A stretch of 64,000 nt of DNA from positions 22,619,080 to 22,683,079 of the forward strand of contig CM070617.1 of the NCBI GenBank assembly GCA_036346255.1. Direction: 5' to 3'. This stretch comes from Ampelocalamus luodianensis. Its lineage: Eukaryota > Streptophyta > Magnoliopsida > Poales > Poaceae. Position numbers and translations under genes: made by a program. Of the stretch, positions 24,331 to 37,033 are shown piece by piece. A model generated the notes under the pieces. The model searched no databases and was not told where the DNA came from. It saw nothing but the letters and a program-made list of their open reading frames with translations. How positions within the stretch are numbered: the stretch's first letter is position 1; each line of letters starts with the position of its first letter.

Positions 24331-25881
24331 GTGATAGCAGATGTGTCGAGAACTTTGCAACTTTGGAGTGGCATATTTTTTTTTCTTTCCAAAACGCTTC
24401 TCCTCTCTATGTTCGCATGCCCAAGATAGAAACTGTGGATCTCGCAAAAGAAAAAGTGCATAACACAACTTTGCTTGAAAGGTCGTGCAACACTCAAACT
24501 ATAAAACCAGACATTTGACTCTCAGCCATAGAAGCGTGACTGGTAGCTGAATAGAGAAGAAACCCATGGACCCCACCTATCGATGCCCCAAATTAGTCAA
24601 CATGTCATCCTACATAGCAAAATCGCATACTTATCGTGCCACGCGAACAATATCACCCTGCGAAACCGATTGCAAAGTTCAAGGGACAAAATATCAGGTT
24701 TCATAGTTTGCAATGCTAAATGAACTTCCGAGTAAAGTTTAGGGTTTATGGTGTAATATGGACTTCTTTCTCGTAAATAATGCAGCAAAAATTACAGGGC
24801 AAATAATGCAGCAAAAATTACAGAAGTTTGATCCATACTTATCGATTCCATTCCGATATCTGCCGCAATAGCCGATATTGCCGAAACATGTCATGCCATA
24901 CCGGCACCCAAACTAGAACACTGTAGCACCAATCGCGTACTAGCCTCGATACCAAGTAAAATTGAAGTGACCGTTTCTTTTGAATTAGGTCGAAAGGCCC
25001 GATCAAATAGTACTCCTCCGGTAAGTGAATCACATGCGTCATCGTCAGGGCAGATAAATGACATGTAGCCATGGAGATGCAAGATCCCGGGCCCCAACCC
25101 GGACAGATTCTTCGGGGTAGGTGGCCCGTTAATTTCGACTGAAACTAGTAACACAATAACAAAGAACATGCCACCAAGTTAAGCAACTAGACGCCATATA
25201 TATTAGACATTTGCAGGGAGGTAGAGTAGAACAAGTAGAGTGCAACCACCCGTTTACCTGTCCCTCCGACTAACATGTAACCACTGAACTATACCACTCA
25301 ACCAAATCATACGCTAATCCAAAACAACGAAAAAGAAGTTAAACGCGAAACACCAAACAAAGACTACAGGAATGAAATGGATATTTCTGTCGTTACCGCA
25401 GGGGAATTCCTTATGCATGAAGCAACCGATGCAAAAAGGATGCGAGAGACTGATGTGGTATGGCAACAAATGAAATCCAAAGTTATGGAAACCTGGAGCT
25501 CTTATTTCTTTCTTACAACGACATCATTCCTAACTTCTGATGATTTTTTCCCCAATCATCATACTACTAGAACTAGCTACCATACCTCCCAATTTCTCCA
25601 AAAGAACCACTCATTATTTCTCCCAAATGCCACCCCCAACAACCTACGAAAGCCATGTGTTTCTTCGCTGTTGTTCATCTGCATCCATCACCCACCATCC
25701 AAAATAACCAATATATCACCATACAAAAGAACACCCAACACTAACGCTACCGCCACTGCCTCCTACTTCTAGCCTAACACCTAACTAGCACTAATTATAA
25801 TAGTATTTTTTTCTTAAATATAATCCAATAAGCTGGGGGTTAGAACAGACGATGCATCTCTGCGGAGAGCAATTTGCAGCC
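24331..25881. other. Intergenic DNA downstream of the 25.9-kb gene
   Basis: AT-rich DNA with possible transposon end sequence near 24640-24800 (a short direct repeat GGGCAAATAATGCAGCAAAAATTACAG-like, twice at 24780-24830). The open frame at 25377-25772 has no recognisable domain and partly lies in the likely 3' flank of the next gene. Nothing else is supported. Confidence 0.35.
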
Positions 25882-27361
25882 TCAATACGTCCATTCCTGG
25901 GGGAGATTGACCTCACGAGCAGCAGAAAACTGCGGGGGATGCGCGGCGGCGGCATGGAGGCGGTGCGCGCGCTTTTGGTTCGCCAGCAGCGCGTTGCTCC
26001 GGCTGACGAGCGCCTCTGAGAAAACATAAGTCTGCAGTTTTAATGGCCATTCATTTGCCCAAAGAAACAACATCATTAAGGTTCTTAGCACTAGTATTGA
26101 GCAAAATTAATTACCGTGATCGAGAAAGAAACCGCCGGGATAGCTAGGACGGGCACCGAGGTCTTCGACGTTCAGATTGAGCGCCTGCACGACGCGCGCC
26201 GGGAGAAGAACGGTGGGGCAGCCTGAAGGCAAGCAGAACCACAACACTACAAGAGTTTAGCTAAAAATACTAGGGGGCTCACGCAAAAAGGCAGGTAAAA
26301 AATAGGAGCAATAGCGGTAGCGGAGGGCGCACTTGGCTTTTTCTTGGGCTCGGCCGGGGCGCCGGCCTGGCGGGGGATGAACACGCCGGTGCCGGTGCAC
26401 TCGCGCTTGGCTCCTGGAGGGGTGAGGAAAACGGCGCGCATGCCGGCCGCGGATGCAGCCTGCTGCTGGGGCCAGGCCGACGAGTTCAGCCCAAGCGGCG
26501 CACCAACGCCAGTGGTTCGCGGAGCTCCGCCCCGGTGCGTGCCCCACGCCACCGCCGCCGCCACGGCCAGCTGCTGCTCCCGCTGTTGCTTTAACAGCTG
26601 CTGCTGCTTCAGGAGATGAAACTGGAAACCAAGGACCAAGCCGAACAAAGCACACCGTCAGGGAACAATCCTAACATAATCAAAGCGGGAAAAGCTTGCA
26701 CGCCGTGGTGCATGAACCGAGGAACTCACACGAGCCGTTTGAACCTGGCGCTGCGTGAGCAAGTGGTTCGGCGGATACTGATAAGCGCTGGCGGCCTTGG
26801 GGGCCGGTACCGGCGGAGATGGCTTCCTCGCCGGCGGCACGCAACCATGGCCTTGGTAAGCAGGTAGGTTACTGGGCAGCAGGATGCTGTTCACGCGTAG
26901 GCGGGCCACCTGCCCGGCCGCCTCGTACAGCAGGTCCCAAGGGTCGGCCGGCTGCTGCTCCAGAGGCGACGACGGCGGCGAGCTGACCTGCGACGCTGCG
27001 CCGTTGGGGCTATCCTCCCCCGAAGCCGGCAGCCCGCACAGCGTCGACTGCGGCGAACCAGCCATCACCTCCGCCTATCACAAAACAGTGAAAAAACAAT
27101 CAGATGCTTCCAAAACACAAGCTAAAAACAACAGCTCCCCCAAGAACAAAACAGAAAACCAACCTTGGGAGTGGTACTGTTGCCGCCGTCGCAGTCGAAG
27201 AGGCCGGCCATGCTGCGGGAGAGGCCGCCGAGTCCGTCCTCCTCGTCGCTCTCGCTCTTGGCTGCCACGGCCGCCTTCTCTTCCTCGGAGAAGAAATCGT
27301 CGTCCAGGAACTCATCCGGGAGCCAGAGCTCCACGCCGCCGTGGGCGCACTCCTCCGCCAT
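25882..27361 (-). CDS. Conserved plant-specific protein of unknown function, 5 exons, 357 aa
   Basis: Exons on the minus strand: 27361-27164, 27074-26730, 26621-26333, 26222-26115, 26015-25882. All introns are GT-AG, phases agree, and the total is 1074 nt. The start is an ATG at 27361 (MAEECAHGGVELWLPDEFLDD). The N-terminus is acidic (DDDFFSEEEKAA, then SDESDEEDG-like residues). Residues about 67-120 carry SPQSTLCGLP and SPPSSPLEQ, then the conserved DPWDLLYEAAGQVARLR. A Gln-rich stretch follows (HLLKQQQLLKQQREQQL), then AVFLTPPGAKRECTGTGVFIP and VLLPARVVQALNLNVEDLG. The tail is NALLANQKRA followed by Ala/His. I recognise this set of motifs as one conserved plant protein family, but I know no established function. 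No signal peptide or membrane span; a cytosolic or nuclear protein is likely from composition only. Confidence 0.9.
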
Positions 27362-27604
27362 TCAGTCCAAGAAACCCTCCGCTGCTGCGAGCGTGGACGG
27401 ACCACCCCCCCACCAGAATATTATAGGAGCCGATGGCAAGAAATTGCTGCTCGGGGAAGAAATAATTATAGCCAGAAGGCCCAGAAGCACGTACAGGGTG
27501 ATTGATGTCTAAATACTGCTCTCTCCTCTACTTTGTGTGAGACCAGTGGGGGGCGTAAAGGCAAAAGCGCAAAATTATCAGATATGTATAGAACTGCTAT
27601 ACAT
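27362..27604 (-). promoter_or_regulatory. Promoter and 5' UTR of the 25.9-27.4 kb gene
   Basis: On the minus strand, GGCTATAATTATTTC (about 27463-27477) and CCTATAATATT (about 27416-27427) are possible TATA boxes 55-115 bp before the start codon. The choice between them is open. Confidence 0.4.
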
Positions 27605-27653
27605 AGGGGTGAGGGGTGAGGGTGAGGGTGAGGGTGAGGTGAGGGTGAGGGTG
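27605..27653. repeat. GTGAGG microsatellite
   Basis: About eight imperfect copies of a 6-bp GTGAGG unit lie about 245 bp upstream of the start codon of the neighbouring gene. Such arrays vary in length between strains; any effect on expression is unknown. Confidence 0.9.
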
Positions 27654-27887
27654 ATATCTGAGGCATTAGATCTCCATCTGATGGTTCAAAAAGTGACTGA
27701 TTTTCAAGAAAAAATCAGTCGCATGTTGTATAGATACTCCCGTATAACTGCTATACATCTTGCGATTTTAGCACTCTGTGATTGGTGAGAGAGAGGGAGA
27801 GAGGGTGGAAAGTGAGATTGGGTTAGGGATCCCTATGTATATTATCTCCCGGAAGACGGATGGACGGAGTGGGAAGGGATACTGAGA

Positions 27888-28171
27888 GGAAACGCATCAT
27901 CTGCCGTCTAATGGGCAATGTTACGATGCTATAGTATCATAACATGTTCAGATCTGAGCCGTTTGGTTTGAAACAAATGGCTAACATGCTTTTCTACAGT
28001 GTTCATGAGTAGTTGATGCTACAATAGTTTTCCTCTAGTGATGATGCAGTATTTACGCTGCAGTTGCACAACACGGTCTCGTCCTATCGTTTCCAATCCA
28101 ACAGCTGCTACACAATCTCACGTTATTGTAGTACCGTGATATTACAACATGAAGTCAGAGGATACGTTTCC
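27888..28171. mobile_element. MULE-type MITE, family with GGAAACGCATC ends, copy 1
   Basis: A 284-bp element starting GGAAACGCATCATCTG and ending GGATACGTTTCC. It is flanked by a 9-bp repeat ATACTGAGA / ATATTGAGA (27879-27887 and 28172-28180, one mismatch). The inner sequence, with GATCTGAGCCGT and CTACAGTGTT motifs, is shared with the copy at 58490-58785. Non-coding. Confidence 0.85.
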
Positions 28172-28871
28172 ATATTGAGAGGCTACGCGTGTGGAGGTCA
28201 AATGACTTTTCTTCTCTCAATGTGCGGGTGGTCTATAAAGCAGGCAGAGGAGAGATAAATGAGTTTTTTTTTTGCTAAAATAGTGTTGTTAGTGTGCGCA
28301 ATAGCAAAACTTACGCGTATGAAAAGCAAAAATAACATCTTATCCATGCCCCTGAGGACCGGATTTACCAAGAATATGACACATGACGAATCCGGCTCCC
28401 AGAGCCACGAAAATGCCTCGTCCGGCCCCTAGGGCGTAGAAATATCACTTCTGACCCCGGGGGTGCGAAAATACCATTGTTTGGCCCGTAGGGCTCATAT
28501 TCTCTCCCCTCGAAAAGTATTATTTGTAGTATAAACATCGCAAATGGGCTCAAAAAATTATGAAATTTTTTGTGAGCTCCTGACATAGTGTACTTGCTTC
28601 TGTAATTGTTTTAGAATTTTATATGTTCTGTATTTTCCTCGAAAATTCCTTTAAGGCTATTGATCGTAGGAATTTCTAGATATAGCAACTAGGCTCCAAA
28701 AATTATGAAATTTGTTGTGAAAGCTTCTGACATAGTGTAATTACTTGTGTAATTTTTCCAGAATTTAATATGTTCTGCATTTTGTCAAAAAATACTTTAA
28801 GATTATTGTTTATGTGCAAATGAAATAATCGATTTGACGAAAATCTGAAAAACATACTCAAAATACTTTCC

Positions 28872-30473
28872 ACATTTATTCTCAGCAAAATTATCCCAAA
28901 TTTACATTTTTTTGAAATTTTCTAACCACTCGGGGTCGGATTTGCCTCGTCCGAACCCCTAGGGCCTCAGGGGTGCGATAGCCCCCGCCCTTTATTTTTT
29001 TAAAAAAAATCTTGCTTTGAGTGTTTTTGGATTCTCGCTAAAATCTGAAAATATTGTTTGATATCATTTTGTCACGTGTGATAATACCCCCTCCCCCGAC
29101 AACAAAAGTTTGATCTCATCAGTAAGGGCGGGCCAGGCGGCGATCATGTGAAAAAAAATGTAGGATGAAATTATTGATACATAAGATAATATTTACTTCT
29201 TTATTTTTATACCTCCGTAAAGAAGACAAAAACCGTCATATATATGCGATGAAATTGTGATTGTACTGCATGCACAGTCATATATATGCAATAAAATCGT
29301 CATTGTACTCTGTGCACACTCATATAAATGCAATGCAATTGTCATTGTACTACATGCATGCTACCATTCTTTTCTTTAATCATTTGATGATGTCCAATTT
29401 CCAAAGCACACATGAGCTGCTCCAAAGTCCAAAATAGCTAGACATGCATTGTGTCTCACACTTCCAAAAAACAAGCCCTACTTTTAGCAAGTGTTTGCTA
29501 GCTGCACGCATGTATGCCTACACGATCGAGCTAGCTAACTAGGCCTAAGCTTAGCTGATCCATGCATACAGAAAATGGCTAATATATATGTTTTGCTATC
29601 TTTCGAGATTTTTTTTAGTGTGGAATCGGTGCTATTTTCATCAATTCGTTCACGGGGACTATTTTCTATATTTCACTTCAGAACAGTGATATTTTAGCCA
29701 AAAAGTCATGTGTGCCTCTATAGGGTGTCTTATATAGGCCGTCGGATCGAGAATTGGGTGCTTAGGAAGAGAGGGCACAGGAGGAGAGGATTGCATGAGC
29801 CGCGAATTAAAATACGTCTATTTAATGGGGTGTATCTGCAGCTTATCCAGCATGTGGTACAATACATTATTAAAGAATGTCATCCACATTAAACTAATTT
29901 TTTTAAAAAAATATCCTATTTGATCAGGGTACATGTGATAATACCCCCTCCCCCGCTATGCTGCGCCGTGGTTTCATGTGAAAAAATTGTGATTTTTTTT
30001 TGTACATGTGATAATACATTTTTGAATGAAAATACGTGAATTCATCTCAGAAAATTGTTTGAATGGTTTCGTGACATCAGCCTGTATGTGACAATGGAGG
30101 TTTGATCTGATTAGCAGGGGCGGGCCAAGCGGATGACCACATGAAAAAAAATTGTGGAATGCATTTTTTGTTACATGTGATAATATCTTCTTCTTCCTTT
30201 TTTACATTTAGCTTTACGGTATTCTCATCGCAGTCTCCGTAAAGAAGATAAAAACTAATGAGAATATTGTCGTGAAATCGAAATACAATTTCATTGACGT
30301 CCCAGTCGACTTCAGGTGCCAATATTATTTTCCTTCATGCTCCGAGTAGTACTAATTGTACTACTACCTTTACTATCTATAATTTTTGGTTTTGACTGAT
30401 TTGATCACTCCCCTGGGGATGTGATGGTGTCTTCACCAAGCTAGATGATGGCGACAATGGGATTCGACAAGTT
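28872..30473. other. Interior of the MULE, AT-rich with internal duplications
   Basis: No coding sequence. Blocks containing ATGTGATAATACCCCCTCCCCC (about 29078 and 29933), GGGCGGGCCA (29128, 30119) and TCCGTAAAGAAGA (29214, 30235) recur, so the interior arose partly by duplication. A second motif, TCATATATATGC and variants, repeats three times at 29237-29340. Confidence 0.6.
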
Positions 30474-30725
30474 GTGGAAAGTATTTTGAGCATATTTTTA
30501 GGAATTATTCTAAAATCGATTATTTCTTTTGCATACAAACATTAGCCTTAAAGGAATTTTCAAGAAAAATGCAGAATGTGTTAAATTATGGAAAAATGGC
30601 ACAAGAAAGTAAACTATCTCAGAAGCCTTCACAAAAAATATCCGAATTGTTTGAGCTAATTTGTTATATTTAGAAATTCCAACATATATTATTCTTAAAG
30701 AAATTCCAACATATATTATTCCGAC

Positions 30726-33700
30726 ATGGGGGAAAGCTTTGTCCTCTCATCCAGTAATGCCAATGGTTCATTCGGGGCTGTTACCGAGGCACCATCACCC
30801 TTCGAATCTACACCGGCTGGCTCTACACCAGCTATGCCCCTGTCCACAAGTGTCGTTGTGGACGAGTACTATCTTGAGCCTGTCTCCCTTAGAGCAGGAG
30901 ATTCGGAAGGTTCCTGAAGCCCAACGTGTTATGATGATCTCGCTAGCAGCCTCCACGTTGAAGGCCTGAAGAGAACATCTGGGGAGAATCTTCTCTTAAC
31001 CCTATAATACACCTCGTCCTCTTCCTTAGAGGACGACAGCATGTTCACCCCTTCTGCCTATTCTGACAGCCGTCAAGTCGCCGCCGTTGGTGACAATCAA
31101 TCCAATGCCACTAATGACCTTCAAACATAAGGGCAACGCCAACAACGGGAAGAACAGGAACGCCTTCAACAAAAGGAGGCCCAACAAGCCGAGATACGTG
31201 CCTCCACACAGGCGCAAATCTCACGGGTTCGCAACCACTACTACCGAGATGCCCCTGGGTCCTCAGCGAGGGCGCCACAACAGGCGATGCATACGCCACC
31301 GCCGTGGACAACGATGGTAAGAGACCCAAACACCTTGCCAACCCCCATGCAGGAGGATTCCCCGGTAGAGTGTATTCGCTATTTAGCAAGCGCAATTGCA
31401 TGCCATCCGGAAGGATTAACTCCGGAGAAGGAGTGCAAGTAATGCGTGCTATTACACAAGAGCTGCAGGATACCGCGGAGAATATCTCCACCCGATCGCA
31501 TACTGAGCTTTCCCAAATTGATCCTCGTTTAGAAGCGTCCTCGCTTGGACGATGAAGGCAAGACCAAAGCGATGGTGCTCCTAACCATCGCATCGAAGGC
31601 CAAGGTGAGCGCAACACCTGTTTTTTGGGACGAGTTAGACATCCTAGATATCCCGCTGGTCGTAATAACTATCGTAATGTTTGACAATATGTTGGACCTT
31701 ATGTAGGTTGTAAAGCCTTTTCTCCTTGACTAAGAGATGTTACCTAGCTGTAGAAGTTCAAACCAGAAAGTATGAAAAAAAAATCTGGAACACAAAACCC
31801 ATCAGAATTCCTCCAAGTCTATACTACCGCCATTCAGGCTGCTGGAGGCGTTGATAAGGTAATGGCCAATTATTTACCCACAGTTCTAAAGGGTTCTGCT
31901 AGAACTTGGTTGTTCAACTTGCTTGAGGGATCCATATATAACTGATAGATGCTTTGTAATACACTACAAAATAACTTCAAAAGTTGTTACACAAAACCGA
32001 GGAAGGAGGATGATTTACATCAGCTGCGCTAAACCCCTTACAAAAATTTGCGTCAGTTCGTAAAGTGTTCCATAGAAGTCCGTAACATTATACCAAATGT
32101 TTCTGATAACTATGTGATTCAAGCTTTTAAACAGGCGGTGAGATACTGAAGGTTCACAAAAGACCTCAACATTAATCCACCTAGGACCATGTCAGAACTC
32201 TTCGATAAGGGGACCACCCCTCCTTAGCTGGGCCTCGAGGATGTCAAGGAGAATAAATCCAAGAGGTCCGAAGAAGAAGGGGAAACTCAAGAAGAAGGAG
32301 AAGAGGAGGTCCAAGCAGTCCACTACAGAGGTCACAACCATTGCCCAGCGACCACCCTACGACAAAAATAACGGCCCTTGGAGTAAAAGGAGGCAAGGAT
32401 GTCGTTTCAACGACTGTATTGCCCCACAATCAGCGAATACGTCTCAGAGCAATGAGTGCTGGTGCCCATTGCATAAAGTTCCTAGCCATGACCTCCGCAA
32501 CTGCCGTACTTGGCACAAGAAGATGGAGGAGTACTACGACGGGAAGGGCCCAATGCCTGTCCCGCCAGAAGATAATGGACCACCAGTGGTCCAAAACAAT
32601 TACAAAGACACAGAGATATCATTTTAGACGACGGGTCACCACATCAATGTCATTTATGGGGGTTCAACCGCTTACACCTCCAAGCGGCAGTACAAGGCGG
32701 CATGGAGAGACTTCAACAACGTTGAGATTCCACCTGGCCGTCCGGAATACCCTAAGTGGTCGGAGACCTCCTCGACCTTCACCAAGGAGGATGCTCCTAA
32801 AGGTATGACTACTTCCCGTAAATTACCTTCAGTAGTTTCCCCTACCATAAATAATTGCAAAGTTGGGAGAATATTAATAGATACCAGTAGTTCTTTAGAC
32901 CTGTTATTTATTAATACCTTAGATAAGATGCAAATTCTTTGTTCCAAGATTAAACAAATGACAAGTCCCTTCTATTGGATAGTGTCAGGTATGTCTGTTA
33001 CACCTATAAGGTAAGTAGTACTACCAGTAACGTTCAGTATTGCTACCAATTTTCGAATGGAAATAATCACTTTTGAAGTGGTTGATTTCGAGTCTGCCTA
33101 TAATGCAATTTTAGGTATAACATCTCTAACAAAGTTCATGGCAGTTACACACCATGCCTACCAGAAGATCAAGATCCCTGGGCCAAAGGGCATAACTGTG
33201 GTGCAAGTTGACCAGGCTGTCGCACTTTCATGTGATTATAAGTCACTAGAACTTGTTGATCAGCTTCCTCTGAAAGATCTTACCTTAGAGGATAAAACAA
33301 TGAGGACCGCGAAAATCAGAGCTACTCCTCAACCCAATGAGCAGGTAAAGATAGTACCGCTCAGCCCTGATGACCAATACAAGATAGTCCGAATTAGCGC
33401 AGGATTAAGTAAGAAATAGAAAGATGAGCTCCTCACCTTCCTCCGGACCAACTCGAATGTCTTCGTGTGGAAGTCATCTGATATGCCCAGGGTCCCAAGG
33501 GAGATGATTGAGCATAGGCTAGCCATTCAACTTGAGAAAAAACCAGTCAAGCAGAGACTGAGACATTTCGCCCTGGATCGTCAAGAAGCCATCAGAGTAG
33601 AGCTCGATAAACTCCTTGAAGCTAGCATCATTCATGAGGTAGATCACCCCGAGCGGCTCGCGAATCCAGTCCTGGTCAAGAAATCTAATGGTAAGTGGCA

Positions 33701-36560
33701 CATGTGCATCGATTTTACTAGTTTAAATATTGTTTACCCAAAGAATGGCTTCCCTTTACCTCACATTGATCAGTTAGTTGATTCTATTGCGAGCTGCGAG
33801 CTGATGAGTTTTCTTGATGCTTATTCTGGATACCATCAGATCAGCATGGTGAAAGAAGATGAATAGAAGACTGCCTTCATCACACCCTTCGGCGTCTATT
33901 GCAATGTCAAGATGCCATTCGGGTTAAAAATGTTGGAGCAACGTACCAGCGTTTGATGCAGAAAATCTTCAGCAGTCAGCTGGGCATAATTTAGAGGCCT
34001 ATGTAGATGACCTCATTGTAAAAAGTAGTACTAAATATGGCCATTTGAAGGATCTCACAAAGACCTTCGAAAATGTGAACAAACATGGGATAAAACTTAA
34101 TCCTGAAAAGTGTACTTTCGGGGTTAGTTCTGGCAAATTGCTTGCCTTCCTTATTTATTCTTGTGGGATTGAAGTTAATCCAGAGAAAATTCATGCTATT
34201 GAACAACTACGACCACCTTCCACTGTGAAGGAGGTCCAAGCCTTAACTCGTTGAATGGTGGCTCTTAGTCATTTTATTTCTTGATTAGGAGAACATGGTT
34301 TACCCTTCTTCAAGGTGATCCGCAAGAATAACAAAAAGTTCCAATGGTCCGAAGAAGCTAACAAAGCGTTTGAAGGCTTAAAAGCTTATCTCTCAAATCC
34401 TCCAATATTAGTTTCGCCTTTAGAGGGCGAATCTTTACTGGTTTACTTGGCAGCAACGCCAAATATGGTCAGTGCAGTACTTATTGCAGCAAGAGAAGGG
34501 TCTCAACGATCCATCCACTATGTAAGTGAGATCTTACATGGACCAAAGAAAAGATATCGTGAGGTTCAAAAACTAATTTACGCTCTTCTGATGACTTCCA
34601 AAAAACTAAGGTATTACTTTCAATCTCATAAGATCACAATGTCTTCATCTTTTCCTCTTGAAAATATACTTCATAACCAAGAAGTAGTGGATCGCATAGC
34701 TAAATGGGCAGTGGAACTTGGAGAATTTGATCTTCATTTTACTGCCCAACAATGATAAAAAGCCAAGTCCTGGCCGATTTTGTGGCTGAATGGATGAACG
34801 CTGAGGATCAACCTTAAGTTAGTCCGGTACCAAACGACCATTGGACATTGTATTTTGATGGTTCCCGTGAACTTAAAGGTTAGGGAGCTGGGATTTTGTT
34901 AATAATACCACAAGGTGATCAACTTCATTATGTCATACAATTTCTGTTCCTTACCACCAAGAATGTGGCAGAGTATGAAGGACTTCTAGCCAGGCTTCGA
35001 GCAGCCAAATCCCTCGGCATCTGTCGGCTTTTAGCAAAGTGAGATTCGCAATTAGTTGTAAACCAGATATCAAAGGAATATCAATATTCTGATGAGACAA
35101 CAGTTTAATACCTGGGTGAAGTGAGGAAGTTGGAAAACACTTTAAGAACTTTAAAGTCCAACATATACCGTGCAAGAACAACTCCATAGTGGACCAGTTA
35201 TCGAAACTGGATTCCTCACGAACACCTGTTCCAACAGGTGCCTTTCTCGAATACCTCACAAAACATTCAATAGAAATGGGTTCGACCACCTCAAAGGTCG
35301 GAATCATTGAGCAAGATGCGGAGTGGATAAAATCATTAACCACTTATCTCGTATTAGGGACATTGTCAAATGATCCTCAAGGGAAGGATAGGTTAATTTG
35401 AAGAATATGCATGTATAAGCTGGTCGAATGATCATTGTATAGAAAGGGAGTACATGGTGTTCTCATGCGTTGCATATCCCAAGACTCCGGGATAAAATTA
35501 CGAAAAGAGATCCATGGGGGCTTGTGTGGAACACATGCATCCTATAGAGCCTTGGTTGGCAAAGCTTTCGGCAAGGATATTACTGGTGCACCGCTCTACA
35601 TGATGCCGTGTACCTTGTTAAGACATGTAACTAGTGTCAATTCCATGCTAGACAAGTGCACCAACCATCTTATCAATTACAGACCATTCCTTTGTCATGG
35701 CATTTTTCGACTTGGAGTATTGATATAGTTTGCACCACTACCGCAAGCACCCAATGGTTATAAATTTTTGTTCGTGGCCATTGAAACATTCACTAAGCGG
35801 ATAGAAGCTAAACCAGTCGTTAGTATAACAGCTACGGTAGCGAAGAAAATTTTCATACGAAGCATTGTTACATGGTTTGGAGTACCTAGCCATCTTATCA
35901 TAGACAATGGGAGCCAATTTATTGGTGACGTGCTTCAGGATTATTGTGATAAAATTGGCACAAAGATTTGTTTTGCTTATGTGGCACATCCAGAGAGCAA
36001 GAGCAATAGAAAGGGCCAATGGTTAGATTATGCAAGGTATTAAAAAGAGAGTTTTCAATCGCCTAAAGGCAAGCACAAAAACTTGGATAGAGGAGCTCTT
36101 TTCTGTCCTATGGGCATTGCGCACTACTACCCATAGAGCAACTGGTGAAACACCATTCGCATTAGTCTATGGTGCAGAAGTAGTGCAAACTAGTGAAATT
36201 CAGCTAGGTTCAACGCGTATAGACCTCCAAGATCAAATAAATCAGGGAGAACTGCGCAAAGACGACGTCAAAATGCTGGAAGAAAGATATGATCAAGCAC
36301 TATTAAAATCGGCTGCCTATCTGCAAGGGCTGAGGCACTACTACAATCAAAGAGTCCGTCCAAGAACACTTCATATGGGTGACCTGGTCATGAGACAAAT
36401 CCAGAACTAAGCCAACTTGAACAAGTTGTCCTCTATATGGGTGGGTCCATATACTGTAGTGTCTGTCACTATGCCAAGATCAGTTATAATAACCATGGAG
36501 GATGGTTGTGTTCTATCTAACACATGGAACATAGAACGTCTTCAAAAATTCTATGTATAA
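30726..36560 (+). pseudogene. Ty3/gypsy gag-pol, Tat lineage, decayed
   Basis: Blocks occur in the gag-protease-RT-RNase H-integrase order. Gag: from ATG at 30726 (MGESFVLSSSNANGSFG), with the capsid-like stretch YLPTVLKGSARTWLFNLLEG near 31870-31935 and a Cys/His motif (CWCPLHK...HDLRNC) near 32458-32505. Protease: ILIDTSSSLDLLF near 32872, where Ser replaces the Gly of the active site. Reverse transcriptase: 33420-34060, with LVKKSNGKWHMCIDFTSL and YVDD at 34000-34011. RNase H-like: 34430-35150 (YFDGS, NVAEYEGLLA). Integrase: 35435-36410 (FVAIETFTKRIEAKPV; TGETPFALVYGAEV). The frame ends near 36558 (NIERLQKFYV). Many stops and frameshifts break it. No 5' LTR or primer site was found; the 5' end is missing. 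Non-functional. Confidence 0.92.
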
Positions 36561-37033
36561 GTACCTTTTTTATCATGTCATATAAATGTAAATACTATTT
36601 TTCATAAATTTTGCTGTATCATCTCGCATACGTGATTATTCAATCAAGTGCCTATGGTTGATCAAATCCGTTAGTAGGTCATACTGTCTTTACTTATAAA
36701 GTGGCCATCGGTATATATTTGGGAAATGACAACTATCTGGGATCTCTTCTATAAGCCAATTATCATTACATAAGAGCCCAACAGATCTGACTTCATCTTC
36801 CTTAGTACATACTAATTCGGATCATTGATTATGTAAAGATGTATTGGTCCTAAGAATATTGTTCACCCGAAACACTTCTCCCATTGCCAGACAAAGCGTT
36901 CCAGGCGGGGGCTACAAATAACAATATAAATAAGGAATTCAACTTGCAAAAATAATTTAAATTGCAAAAGCAAGTCAACTTCTGACAAATAATTACAATT
37001 ATCACACACTAAATCCTTTCATTATACCATACG

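Noticed and set aside
25377..25772. 131-codon plus-strand frame
   Set aside because: Low-complexity Thr/Asn/Pro-rich tail, no start context, and located in the 3' flank of the opposite-strand gene.
27605..27653. Interstitial telomere repeat
   Set aside because: The unit is GTGAGG, not the plant telomere unit TTTAGGG.
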